Shown in pieces: positions 21,949 through 34,050 of a stretch of DNA of 64,000 nucleotides. Below the pieces are notes generated by a model. The model was not told the origin of the DNA. It was given only the letters and a program-made list of their open reading frames with translations, and did no database searches. The stretch comes from Temnothorax longispinosus. Its lineage: Eukaryota; Arthropoda; Insecta; Hymenoptera; Formicidae. The stretch's first letter is position 1. Each line of letters begins with the position of its first letter. A program made the translations under genes and the position numbers. Where the stretch lies: positions 8,184,439 to 8,248,438 of the forward strand of contig NC_092362.1 of the NCBI RefSeq assembly GCF_030848805.1, read 5' to 3'.

Positions 21949-22167
21949 ATGCCGACAAGCGAGGACCAATGGGACTCGTCCCGGTCTATTTTATTAAGAA
22001 TAGCGCTAGTTGCGTTAGATTTGTTAGTTTTGAGCATTCTCGACACAGCGATAGCCAATAGGAACGATTCCTGGCAATTCGATATAATTTTCCAAAGTTT
22101 TAGATTGATTTATGATTTTGCGAGGCCCAGAGCCAATGAGAACGCTAGGCGCAACTTTTTCCGATAA
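21949..22167 (+). CDS. Small ORF with one hydrophobic segment, 72 residues
   Basis: ATG at 21949. A short polar N-terminus is followed by a hydrophobic run (ILLRIALVALDLLVLSIL) and a basic, Arg-rich end. Three CCAAT words lie inside it, so the region may be regulatory rather than coding. Third in a row of small same-strand hydrophobic frames. Not recognised. Confidence 0.25.
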   Translation: MPTSEDQWDSSRSILLRIALVALDLLVLSILDTAIANRNDSWQFDIIFQSFRLIYDFARPRANENARRNFFR

Positions 22168-22920
22168 GCGCGACGAACCGACCAATAGGAAGCGAGCGTA
22201 GTTCCGCGAAGCGAGACAACGTCGTGAAGCGCGAATTTGCATTGTATAACTTTTATTTTATGTTTTCCCTGTCGAGACAAGTACGATTAGTCGTATTTTA
22301 TGCAACGTTATGCATTATTTCTTATTTTATATACTTACCGTTCGGATACTCACCGACGATAAGGAGACATGAGAGGTGTAGCATAAGTGGGAGATGGCAA
22401 CATCGCCGGTGAAATACCACTACTTTCATCGTTTCCTTACTTACTCGGTTAGGCGGAGCGCGTGCCCCGAGGGCTTCGTGCCCCGAGGGCTTCGTGCCCC
22501 GAGGGCTTCGTGCCCCGGCGTTCACGGTGTTCTAGAACCAAGCGTGTCAGAGTGGCGTGAACACCAGTCCATTGATTGGGCGAGACGATCCCGCGAAGAC
22601 CCGGTACCTGAAAGAAAGGGAGAATTAATAAAATTGATTCTAGTACTAATGCTACTTACCTGGTTGCGAAAGGGAACGTCAAAGAGACCATTTTCGGTCA
22701 CTCGGAAATCGTTCCGAGTGACTTGCCGCGAATTTGCACGTAGTGCAGATTGCGACGGCTGGCATTGGTTGCCGCGTCCGAAGCGAGAGCCCATGTCCGC
22801 CGTTGCAATGCCATCGCAGTATCTCAGTCGAAATCGAGCTGAGCCAATGAGATCGGCTCAGCAATAGGATATGCGTCACAGGGATCGTGTCGCTCGTCAC
22901 CAAGCGACGCGATTGGTCGA
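21960..22920. promoter_or_regulatory. Cluster of CCAAT/ATTGG boxes
   Basis: CCAAT occurs at 21966, 22055, 22133, 22182 and 22844, and its inverse ATTGG at 22575, 22764 and 22912. About two would be expected by chance in a stretch this long. Such clusters are found in promoters and LTR U3 regions. It lies upstream of a possible LTR 3' end and primer site at 23475. Confidence 0.4.
22360..22560 (+). rRNA. 28S rRNA fragment (dispersed)
   Basis: It matches the 28S segment that also lies downstream of the R2 element at 49.6-49.7 kb (AGGAGACATGAGAGGTGTAG onward) and then extends through the conserved TTCACGGTGTTCTAGA region to AGTGGCGTGA. An 18-bp unit around CCCGAGGGCTTCGTGC is repeated three times. 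Unrelated sequence flanks both sides, so this is a dispersed fragment, not a working rRNA gene. Confidence 0.8.
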
Positions 22921-23279
22921 AATCGAGAAAGCGCGCGATTGCATCACTTTCGCGCGTAAATGCGAGGCAACGCGCCTGCGCAAACATCAAGGAGGGGGAA
23001 CTCGACCCGTTCCTCCCGGACAGTCTACGGTTACAACTCGAGGCGTCAACGCGATTCTCGGTTGAGCGCAATAAAACTCGATTCCGTATTCTTATCCCGT
23101 GGCCGTATACGATAATTACGCGACGATTAACCACGCGTTAACGGTTCTTAACCGAAGATAGCTCGAAGCGACGGTTTTCAGAGTTCGTTAACAATCGACG
23201 CAGGTCAGTGCGCGATAGAACCTGTCCGTTCGTGTACCGAGATACTGTAACTGTGAAATTATTAAATTATTATTTGTTT

Positions 23280-23486
23280 ATAATAAACAAAGACTCATTA
23301 TTCGCGACCCCAGTGAATATCCTCTCCGAATATCCGTGTCATACGTGCGCTTAACCAGGGCGTTGCCAACGGCCTTGAACACGTCCGCGTCGTAGACATC
23401 GGCGGCCATTAAGCCTGAAGGAAGGAAGGGGCACCGCATAGCAACAGGGTTTCTGTGTATATCCCAGAAAATACAGTGGCGACCGT
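23280..23486 (+). mobile_element. Possible BEL/Pao LTR 3' end and primer-binding site
   Basis: AATAAA (near 23282) is followed by about 190 bases ending in AATACA, and then TGGCGACCGTAATTACAG at 23477. TGGCGACCGT is the style of primer site seen in BEL/Pao elements. No intact gag or pol follows. Tentative. Confidence 0.35.
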
Positions 23487-26400
23487 AATTACAGCCCAAG
23501 TAGTAAGTGGCTTATACTTTGATTTTAACATCATCAATCGTTGATCCGGTCACAACCGTAGGAGAGAATAATCCCCAACCTCTTTTTCCTGCCGGAGCAC
23601 CGGCGACATCCCTGCCCGCCTCGGGGATGAGAGGACCACCCTCCCTAAAAAACCCCACCCCGTGGTTTCCTTCTCTTAGGCCAGCGGGAGGAGTAGAAAC
23701 TCCTCTTTAACGGTCCCGGCCGACCAGGCGTTTAAAGTCGGAGTCGTTTTCCCCTACCGACGATTGGGAACAGCCCAAAGGCCAGTCCCTGAGGGAATCG
23801 CCGGGCTCCCATTCTTCCCTCCAATCCGTAGGCCGGCGGAAGGAAGGGTGAATTCTTAGACCCTGTACCTCACCAACGGGTCACCACAGTGGCAAAAACT
23901 ACCGGACATGACCCGGCGGAACGGAACGGAGAGCCCTCTCGCCGCGCCAAGGCGGTCCACCACGAGAGAGGATTATGTGGCACCTAACCTTGCAGCCGTT
24001 GGGTGCATTAAAGGCATCCGCCGGCAACATGGAGACGCCGGCACCAAGGTCAGTCGCCATGTTTACCAAGATGGTACAATTGGAATCGGCCGACATGATG
24101 GTGATCAGACGGGAAGTGACGCTGCACGTCGAGGAGATCCGACTCCAGGTGCGGCTGCTGCGCACAGAGACACCAGGGCTCAAAGATGGCAAGTAGTCGG
24201 ATGAGGAGATCACCGGACATCTCAATAACAATAATCTTAAGTAGGTTAAAAGAAATATAAATAATATTTAGATTAAGGTACATCGCGATAACAGAATGCA
24301 ATTATTTTACGCCATATTGGTTTAATATTATACACAAGAGCAATATTTAGTTTAAAAGGTTATCGTGACAGCGGCGCGACACCATTGTGAGAAACAAGAC
24401 TGATTTTATGGGTACATCTGGGAAATCTTAACGAAGACACTCGCGAAAGTGGAACACCACTATTTGGTTTAGAGTCAAGCAGTAGCTAAAAAACGCAGTC
24501 CCGCAGACACCTGGGACCCGGTGGTTAAAACCGCGTCGAACTAGGACACCGAGTTCGCTAGATAGCGAACCAGCTATATTCCTCCGGGACAAAGGGCGCC
24601 AACAGCTACCGGAGGACGCGAGAAATCCAGCGCACCCACTCCCGTCATTGGCGGACTACTTGCCCCACAAACGGGCAAACGGGACGTTTGCCCGCTACAA
24701 GAACCAAGGTCATCGTGGACCTCGGGAGGACCCGGACGACCGATCGCACCAGGTCCCGTCGACGGCGCGCGGCTGCCCCGCGAAGTAGCTAGGCAAGCAT
24801 CATAGCTGAAAGGCGAGACCAGAGGCGCGACGAGGAGAATTCGGAGAGCGTAAATATCGAGATGGTATTTGCGTAGAACTAACGGCCGCGAAAGTAGCAA
24901 ACGAAGCGTGGTTCGCGAAAACAAATTGCATAAGCGTGTTCAGGGTCACACGGAGAACCCAGAAATACCGCCGTCGATGACGTACGACAAACGCCCCGAG
25001 AAATAGAAAACCAGAGGTCTTCTTCTGAAACAAAGACCGGAAATAGGCATACTAGATTGCGGCAGACATCACGATAAGGTCGGCGACAACGTCCGACCAA
25101 CGCTTCAGAAAGCGAACCATACAGGTTAAACGATAGCATCTACGCGTCACGGAAAACACGAATGTAAGGCCAGCAACGACGTGAAACCAACGCCCACGGA
25201 AAGAGCGAACCGGTAGACCTATCGCAAAACTGAAACCAGAATTAACTTTTGGGGAACGCAAGGATGTCAAACATGGGCTCAGCAGGATCATAGCGTACCC
25301 GGATAACGAAGTAGCGAACCGTAAGGCGTAGAAAAGAAATAAAACGTGAAATAGCTTGCGCTGAGTATGGAGAACTCGTTCATAGGGTCAGCGATACTGC
25401 CCGATGCGTGCCCAGCGAAGTAGCGAACCGTTGATCGGGAGAGATTGAAATTCGGTAGGGAAGCGTAACGACACACGCCCGTTACAGCGATAATGCGAAA
25501 TGGTAAATTTGTTAAGCGCGAATCAGAGTAACGCTAAAAAGAGCGTAAAAGGAGCGTATGTCGTCACGGTAATGAGTGTAACGCAAAATGTGATGCGACA
25601 TTCTCGAACGGCGGCGTAGTTCGAGAGCGATTCAGCCAAATATGTAATAAACATTGTAAGCACACGTGCGTTAATTATGATAAGCGTAAGACGATTGGAA
25701 CACCCGGTACGTGGTGGAAGTTTCCAGAGAAACATCGAAGGTATCTGAAAAACTTGTTTGCGTTGAAGTTCGAAAAGACACGCGTGCAAATACAATAGCG
25801 CACAAAGAATACACGTGATCACGGTGTGAAACCAAGCGGGAACAACAGCCCGGCGAAGGTGAAACTCTCGTGGAGTCTCTCGCTAAACACGATACGGTGC
25901 GGACGTATATGTATCGGCCGGTCTGCAAAATACGAGAATCTCGCGTACTGAGCGAATCCGAATTGAATCACGTTACGTTAATACAACGCGAAGCATTATT
26001 ATATTATTGCGAACGTAGAACCAACATTACGCGCATAGTGCGATTACGCGTGCGGAAATCATTTTGTACTTGAAATTAAAGGAAAAATAAATTGTAATTT
26101 TACCCGAAATCGAATCGAGTGACAAATATTAACATTTCCTGCACGACGATCCTGATCTCGACTCACCTATCCACTTTACCTGTCGGCGTTCCAACGGAGA
26201 TCCAGTGGCGGTCCAGCAAAGGTCCCGAGGCAGTCCAGCGGTGTACAGCGGCAGTCCCACGACGGTCCAGCGGCGGTCCAGCAGCGATCCATCCAGAGAA
26301 CCTGAAACAGAAGAAAGGGGAATTAGCAAGGTCATCGAAAGGGTCAGTGATAAACAAATTCATATCTTTCTTGTAGGCAGTAATCAAAACCGAGTAGCGA

Positions 26401-27400
26401 CCGTGAATAAATTCAAATTAAATTCGAGTCGTGGCATTACCAAACCTCCGTCCGGTTACAACCTAATGTTACAACCTCACCCTTTAACGCAGCCCGATGA
26501 GGAGACGAAGCATCCGAGGCTCCTCGTCAAACTACTGCGAGTCTTGCTTGAAAAGGTAAGGACAAGCGAGCGGTCCGAGGAATACAAGAGCGAGCCATTC
26601 CTCAGTCCCAGTGGCAAGAGCGAGAGGGAGGAGGACACGGCGTAAACAACCACCCGAAGGTCAGGACCGCGGAAGCGCGATATCTAATTTAAGTTTCGAT
26701 TTAAGTTTCGCCCATAAAGGGATACGCGTTACGCGGGATTACGGTTTTGCGTAATGCGAGAGTCGCAAGTCATCTCCAGGATAAAGCGAGCACCCGACGG
26801 GTAACTGGTAATACGAATTAGGCCGGGGCCCGCGAAAACGCGAGCCGGTGACTTCTTCAAGACGAAGCGTGATAACACGACTAATTAGGGTCCGAAGAAC
26901 GACGTCAGAGGGTCGGCGTCAAGGTGCCGCACTAAAGCCTGCAAAAACGCGAGCCGGTGACTTCTTCGAGACGAAACTTGCTGGCACGACTAATTACGGT
27001 CCGGAGAACGATGTCATAGGGTCGAAAACATGTTTTTGAATAAGATCGCGAAAACGTGAAGGAATGCGAGGATAATGTATTATTTGGCAGCCTGCTGCGA
27101 AAACAGGTAGGAATGTGAAAATATAATGTTGTTCGGTAGCGTATTGCTCTGAGCGAACAATGAACGAGTCATACAGCGCGCGCGTGATCACGAGCGGCGG
27201 TACCACCTGGTACGGCGAACACACGCGCGGGACACGTGGACGTGAACGAGAAGGGGAACTCAGCACCGAGGCTGATAATGGAGAGATCCCGTCAACAGCC
27301 AGCCAACCAATACCTGCGGTGGACGACGGAGAAAGGCCAGCAGAGCAACCCGAGTCCAGCAGAGCCGCAGAGGAAAAATAATTATGCTTCTGCGTGTTTC
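23487..27400. other. Degraded element interior, no supported gene
   Basis: GC-richer than its surroundings, with many short open frames on both strands but no recognisable domain. Features seen: a short repeat of CGAAGTAGCGAACCG (25309, 25423), a CGGTCCAGCGG repeat (26190-26290), a 109-bp direct duplication (26832-27030) and a possible Arg/Glu-rich frame ending at 27381. It may be the interior of the LTR element whose primer site is at 23477. Confidence 0.4.
26832..27030. repeat. 109-bp direct repeat, two units
   Basis: The two units start at 26832 and 26941 and share AACGCGAGCCGGTGACTTCT and CACGACTAATTA. They are close but not identical. Confidence 0.75.
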
Positions 27401-27506
27401 GAAACATTTTATATCTTTTTTATATTATTCTCAATATTTTTGTATGTGATTTTTTATATTATCTAGATTTTGTGTGACTTTTTGTATTAAATTGCGTGTA
27501 TTAGAT

Positions 27507-28810
27507 TTAAGTGATATTAGACTTACAATGAGTTGTAGTCGGATTATTATTATGTTCATTCATTCTTCTTATTAATGAAAAAAACATTTCGACGTGATCC
27601 TGTAATAGTTTATAGCTTAACATATATTCAATAATCTTATTTTCTATTAAATAATTAGCAAAATAGACGTTTCTCAAACAAATAATAAAACCCATAAAAC
27701 CTGTCTGTACAGAATCACTGTGAACGACTGCTTTACGTATAGTACCAGACTTTGCATCTATATTACTAACAGAATTTTCTTTGTTTGATTTTTTAATTTT
27801 TACATCAATTTCTAATTGTTCAATATACTTAACATATTCTTCAACTTTTTTTTAGTTCTGGTAAAGAATCTTTAGTTATGCTCATTCGGCCTGGTGTTTT
27901 GCAAAATTTATTTCGAGCATTTAATATGTCAAATATATCATTGAAGTTTTTGCAAAATGTCGCTGTTGAAGAAGCGTTTACAAAATTCGGATTTTTTAGA
28001 TCAAATTCAAGGAATCTTAAAGCAGCTGAAACGCTATTGCTTAAAACTTGAGCAGCCAAGAATACCTTTAACTTTTCTTTGTAAAAATTTACGTGCTTAT
28101 TTCGAATTTTGCAAGCACAATGTAATTTCTCACTCTCTTGTATGTTATGCAATTTTTTAATGAATTTCCAGCGTATATATTCGTTGTTATTATAAATAAT
28201 TGAACCTTTTGTAGCGAAATAATTTCGAACAAGTTTAAAACAATGACAAGGATCATAAATAATATAAGCAGGTTGTAAATTTCCTGGATGTTCGAAATAT
28301 GGCTTAAAATGATCTTTATCTTTATAATTTAGATTAGCGCCTAATAGTTCACATGCTGTGTTATGGGTTTTATCACCGTCAAATGTTACACTGACTACAT
28401 TAATACTTTTTTCATTTAGTTTTATTAATAAATTTTTTAAAAGAATCGATTTTTCTACGCCATTCAAAGAATTAATCAAATAATGGGCTATTGGAGTTTT
28501 AAATCCGCCATTTATATTAACTAACATAAAAACTAATACTTTACTGGCAACTTTAAGCTCTCCATCTTTGTTTGTTTCATGTAGTTGTCCACCGAAATTT
28601 ACAAGACCTTTCCACGAATGTGTATTTTTATCCCATTCTTTATGCTGCTTAATATTCATCTCATCAAAAATTATATTAAAAATAAGTTTTTTACCTTTCT
28701 TTGATTCCAGCTTAACAATATTAGATACATTATTAATAATTTCTTCAGAAATCCCCGGTTTGTATTCTTTTGCACAGATCCAACTATTAAGTGTTTGAGT
28801 ACAAGGTAAG
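27507..28810 (-). pseudogene. P-element (THAP9-like) transposase, broken
   Basis: The minus-strand frame 28810-27841 carries P-element transposase signatures: FDEMNIK near the catalytic Asp, VTFDGDKTHN in the GTP-binding/RNase H region and DPCHCFKLVRNYF. After a frame break near 27840 the C-terminal motif LQDHVEMFFSLIR with NNNP follows (27507-27695), as in THAP9. The N-terminal THAP zinc domain is absent, because a solo LTR interrupts the gene at 28815 and no continuation was seen past it. At least two frame lesions are present; it is inactive. The ATG at 29043 belongs to the LTR and should be ignored. Confidence 0.8.
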
Positions 28811-28814
28811 CAAT

Positions 28815-30005
28815 TGTAACGATGCACCCCGTGCGCTAAGCATCGTTCCCGGCTAACGACCGCCGGATGCCGCCCGACCGACGACCAGTCGGGCGAAGAC
28901 CAGGGCGCGGTGCGCCCACATTTTAAACGTGATGCAAAACACACCGTGTGCGCGGGCCAAGCGCGGCACCGGTGCCTCCCGACGAGCGACGACGGCAGCC
29001 GAGCCGCCCCGAGGACGAGCGCGGCGCCGCGCCGCCCCACCACAGCGCGACGATCGGCGCTCCTAGCGAACCCGTCGCGCCGGGCGGGTATATAAACCGC
29101 CGCTCCGGCGAGAGAAGCACATTTTTCTTCGTCTAAAGCTCCGCTACTTCCAGACGAAACCTATCCCGACTCTCAGGGAACACGCCAAACGAGGTCCGGT
29201 GCTCCGAGCCTCGACTGAGGGCTCTCAGGTGTCCCCGCACTCCCTCGAAACTAACCCCGAAGACACGGTTACGCGGGGTCGAGCGCGTTCGGCCTCGCAA
29301 CGAGGGCTCTCGCTGCCGTTGCCCCGGGGCTCCGGAAATCCTCCATCTTACGCTACGCGTTCCCGCACGCATATTACCGCGGCGTCCGCGAGCGTACAGG
29401 CATTCCCGGTAATATACCGAGCCCGTCGAGTAACGATACCGCGTTCGTTATCAAGTGCACATGCACTGACTGTAATATACCGCGTCCGCCTATGTACTAT
29501 GTAATACGTCTATGTAATATACCGAGCCCGTCGAGTAACGATACCGCGTTCGTTATCAAGTGCACATGCACTACCTGTAATATACCGCGTCCGCCTATGT
29601 ACTATGTAATACGTCTATGTAATATACCGAGCCCGTCGAGTAACGATACCGCGTTCGTTATCAAGTGCACCCGCACTACCTCTTCGTTGTATATACCGCG
29701 TTCTGCCCGTCCCTGCGCTATATCAAATACCGCGCTAACATCCCTCTTCGTGTATATCGAGTCCGTCAAATAGCGTGCTACCGCGTTCGTTATCGAGTGC
29801 ACCCGCACTGCCCCTTTCGTTGTATATGTCGCGTTCTGCCCGTCCCTGCGCTATATCAAATACCCCGCTAACATTTCGTGTATATAATAAGCTAAGCTGA
29901 ATAAACTACTGCATGTACCACCTAAATTGATTATTGTCTCTGGGCCTTTCATCGGACTCCTGATCCCGCACGCTAGTCCGCGTTCGATAAAGTCAGGCCG
30001 TTACA
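28815..30005. mobile_element. Solo LTR, 1.19 kb, CAAT target duplication
   Basis: It begins TGTAACG and ends CGTTACA, with CAAT duplicated on both sides (28811-28814 and 30006-30009). It is GC-rich at the left and contains a 105-bp tandem repeat. No internal genes remain, so it is the product of recombination between two LTRs. It interrupts the P-element transposase and is therefore younger than it. Confidence 0.85.
29411..29730. repeat. 105-bp tandem repeat inside the solo LTR
   Basis: The units start at 29411, 29516 and 29621 and contain AATATACCGAGCCCGTCGAG and GCGTTCGTTATCAAGTGCAC. More diverged units continue to about 29880. Confidence 0.85.
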
Positions 30006-30009
30006 CAAT

Positions 30010-30480
30010 TAAGAAAACTACGTAGACGTCACTACGACTAACCTACATAGGTTAGTTGACGCGCTTTAAACACTTAAATACTTTTAAAGCGCGTCATCTC
30101 ACCTATGTAACTATTCTCTGCTTTAACAAAAAGATTTTAATTTATCAACAATTTACTGCTTTAAATGTTGTGTTTTGGTAAAGCAGCGACTTTCTCGCGA
30201 AATAAAGTATTCACTGCATTAACAAGAAGACTTTAATTTATCAACAATTTACTGCTTTAAATGTTGTGTTTTGGTAAAGCAGCGACTTTTTCGCAAAATA
30301 AATTATTTTCTGTTTTAAAAAAAACGTAACATTAGTCGTTTATGCCTTCCAATACTCAAAATAGCTGCTATATTTTCCAAAATTTTTTTATTTATAACTT
30401 TTTAATAAGCAGCGACCGCCGACTAAAACCTTCTAAAGGTCACTCAGGAGGGTGACCTTGACAACATATGTCAAGGTCAA
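30010..30480. mobile_element. Foldback-family copy with 96-bp core
   Basis: It contains the AGCGCGTCATCT palindrome (30058-30100), two 96-bp units (30112 and 30208) like those at 14838, and the AGGTCACTCAGG...GACCTTGACAACATATG arm near 30430-30480. The left arm is partly lost. Non-coding. Confidence 0.65.
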
Positions 30481-30757
30481 AGTAATCTGAGCTGTGTTAG
30501 TTATTGTAAATAATTACCAGAATTGTACAGTGGGGAGCATTAATGAGTTCCGTTACCCGGTGAACTACGGTGCAGAGCGGTGCAGGCGAGCGCGCTACGT
30601 TACCGTCACGGTCGATAAAAGGTTCAAATACAGAACCGCGAACGCGTAAAAATGGTCAGTCACGCTGTATTGCTCGCGCGTGCATTTGATTAAAAAAACA
30701 TTTTTAATACAATTTGATGCACACAATTAATACGTATTACATACAATATAACAATCA

Positions 30758-33470
30758 TAGATGATTATGTAATTATAATTGTATTGTGCATCTGCAACTA
30801 TTATTCCACCGACTAAGTATGTGTTTACTGGAATAATATAATTATAGATCATATGATAATTATAATTACAACATAATTACCTATAATCATTCTATTGCAT
30901 ATGAAAAATTATTTCGCGATATTTTATAATTTTTACGATGTATTATTTTCAGTATCTTATTTATTAGTAAATAAAATATTAAAATTAAAAGCTAAGTAAT
31001 GTTACGGCCGATATTCCGAGCAATATTAAAGTATTAATAAAAAGCTAGGTATATATACATTTTGAATTATAATTATCGAGTCAACGTTTCGACTTGGTCT
31101 TTCTCAGGGCATTACATTCAAACTTACAAGTGATATAAATAAAAATAATAATAACTGTTGAAGTTCACATTATCAACACTGAAAATTATAGTCATCGCCG
31201 ATGGAACGATTACGACACGCAAAAGAAATAAGGTCAAAGCCAACTTCGAATTAAACGCCGTCACAGGCCACATAATTACAATAATTGTTACCGATTACAA
31301 TAAATCCTGATCTGAGTTGCAGCTGACGGAGGTGCTAATTTCGTGCATTTTCCGTATATTTTAAAAGGGGCAATCCTCTGTATGATCCTGGTATCAGCCA
31401 TGCTCAACGTTTGAAATTGTCATGTCCGATATTAAATGGAAGTAGAGATCAGTGTTGCGTCAAGAACCTTTTAAAATATACAGAAAATGCACGAAATTAG
31501 CACCTCCGTCAGCTGCAACTCAGATCAGAATTTATTGTAATCGGTAACAATTATTGTAATTATGTGGCCTGTGACGGCGTTTAATTCAAAGTTGGCTTTG
31601 ACCTTATTTGTTGCTAATTTGTTGCTCGCAACACAAGTGTAAATAACAGCGGAAAACCTCAGCGTGCGGATAGTCATAAAAGTAAAGTATCAGAAAAGAA
31701 TTTGGTGCTTGTTTAAATTTGCTACTGGCGTATTGTCTGAATTTGTTGCTCTCGATATATTCAAGTTCCGAATTTGTTGTTTGCAAAATAAGTATAAACA
31801 ACAGCGGAAAACCTCAGTGTGCAGCTAGTTACAAGAGTAAAGTATCAGAAAAGAATTTGTTGCTTGTTTAAATTTGCTACTGGCGTATTGTCTGAATTTG
31901 TTGCTCTCGATATATTCAAGTTCCGAATTTGTTGCTTGCAAAATAAGTATAAATAATAGCGGAAAACCTTAGCGTGCAGCTAGTTACAAGAGTAAAGTAT
32001 CAGAAAAGAATTTGTTGCTCGTTTAAATTTGGTACTGGCGTATTGTTTGAATTTGTTGCTCTCGATATATCCGAGTTTCGAATTTGTTGCTTGCAAAATA
32101 AGTATAAACAATAGCGGAAAACATCTTAGCATGAAATTCAGACAATACGTCAGTACCAAATTTAAACGAGGAGCAAATCTTTTTTTGATACCTTACGCTT
32201 ATAACTATAGCTACACGCTGAGGTTTTCCGCTATTGTTTATACTTATTTTGCAAGCAACAAATTCGGAACTTAAATATATCGAGAGCAACAAGATCAGAC
32301 AATACGCCAGTAGCAAATTTAAACGAGCAACAAATTCTTTTCTGATACTTTACTCTTGTAACTAGCTGCACGCTGAGGTTTTCCGCTATTGTTTATACTT
32401 ATTTTGTAAGCAACAAATTCGGAACTTGAATATATCGAGAGCAACAAATTCAGACAATACGCCAGTAGCAAATTTAAACGAGCACCAAATTCTTTTCTGA
32501 TACTTTACTCTTATGACTATCCGCACGCTGAGATTTTCCGCTGTTATTTACACTTGTGTTGCGAGCAACAAATTAGCAACAAATAAGGTCAAAGCCAACT
32601 TCGAATTAAACGCCGTCACAGGCCACATAATTACAATAATTGTTACCGATTACAATAAATCCTGATCTGAGTTGCAGCTGACGGAGATGCTAATTTCGTG
32701 CATTTTCCGTACATTTTAAAAGGGGCAATCCTCTGTATGATCCTGGTATCAGCCATGCTCAACGTCGGAAATTGTCATGTCCGATATTAAATGGAAGTAG
32801 AGATCGGTGTTGCGTCAAGAACCTTTTAAAATATACAGAAAATGCACGAAATTAGCATCTCCGTCAACTGCAACTCAGATCAGGATTTATTGCAATAGGT
32901 AACAATTATTGTAATTATGTGGCCTGTGACGGCGTTTAATTCGAAGTTGGCTTTGACCTTATGTCTTTTGCGTGTCGTAATCGTTCATCGGCGATGACTA
33001 TAATTTTCAGTGTTGATAAAGTAAACTCTAACAGTTATTATTATTTTTATTTATATTACTTGTAAGTTTGAATGTAATGCCCTGAAGAAGACCAAGTAGG
33101 TCGAAACGTTGGCTCGATAATTACAATTCAAAATGTATATATAGCTTCTTATTTTAATACCGTAATTAATTAATATTGCTCGGAATATCGGCTGTAACAT
33201 TACTTAGCTTTTAATTTTAATATTTCATTTACTTATAAATAAGATACGGATGATAATGCGACATCGTAAAAATTATAAAATATCGCGAAACAATTTTTCA
33301 TATAATTACGTATGCATTACGTATACAATAGAATAATTATAGGTAATAATGTTGTAATTATAATTATCATATTATCTGTAATTATATTATTCCAGTAAAC
33401 ACATATTTAGTCGGTGGAATAATAGTTGCAGATGCATAATAATACAATTATAATTACATATTCACCTATG
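30758..33470. repeat. 2.7-kb imperfect palindrome
   Basis: 30760-31220 pairs with 32965-33460. A smaller palindrome (31230-31610) recurs at 32590-32960, and the centre holds repeats of about 170 bp read in one direction to about 32120 and in the other from there to 32590. AT-rich; no gene. Confidence 0.8.
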
Positions 33471-33639
33471 AGGGAGGGCTCCAGTTGCCTACAAAACGAT
33501 TGCCTACAGGTTCGATTGCACACACTTATTGCACACAATCCCGATAGCACACATTTCAAATTGCCTACAGAGCGATTGCCTACAGGCATTATTGCGCACA
33601 TATTTCTTTGTCTACACGATCATATTGCGCACAGCGCAT

Positions 33640-34050
33640 TGCACACACGACCGTATTGCTCACAGCGCATTGCACACACGACCGTATTGCACACAGCGCA
33701 TTGCACACATGGCTGTATTGCACACAGCGCATTGCACACACGACTGTATTGCTCACAGCGCATTGCACACATGGCTGTTATTGCACACACGACCGTATTG
33801 CACACAGCGCATTGCGCACACGACCATATTGCACACACGGCCGTATTACACACACGGCCGTATTGCACACACGTCCGTATTGCACACACAGCCGTATTGC
33901 ACACACGGTTGTATTGCACACACGGCCGTGTTGCACACACGACCGTATTGCACACACGGCCGTGTTGCACACACGACCGTATTGCACACACGGCCGTGTT
34001 GCACACACGACCGTATTGCACACACGGCCGTGTTGCACACACGGCCGTAT
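33640..34050. repeat. 17-bp minisatellite, left arm
   Basis: The core unit is CCGTATTGCACACACGG (17 bp), alternating at the left side with GCGCATTGCACACA. Repeat-derived frames are open on both strands but have no coding support. The same array in reverse complement lies at 35195-35815. Confidence 0.9.

Noticed and set aside
23900..24231. Overlapping frames on both strands that look like a compact gene
   Set aside because: No domain, similar openness in several frames, and high GC explain them. I saw no support for any one frame.
27160..27400. Two overlapping plus-strand frames rich in Arg, Glu and Ser
   Set aside because: No recognisable domain and both frames are similarly open. They were left within the degraded element entry.
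28815..29043. ATG and N-terminal extension of the P-element transposase
   Set aside because: This part lies inside the solo LTR and is joined to the transposase only because no stop happens to intervene.
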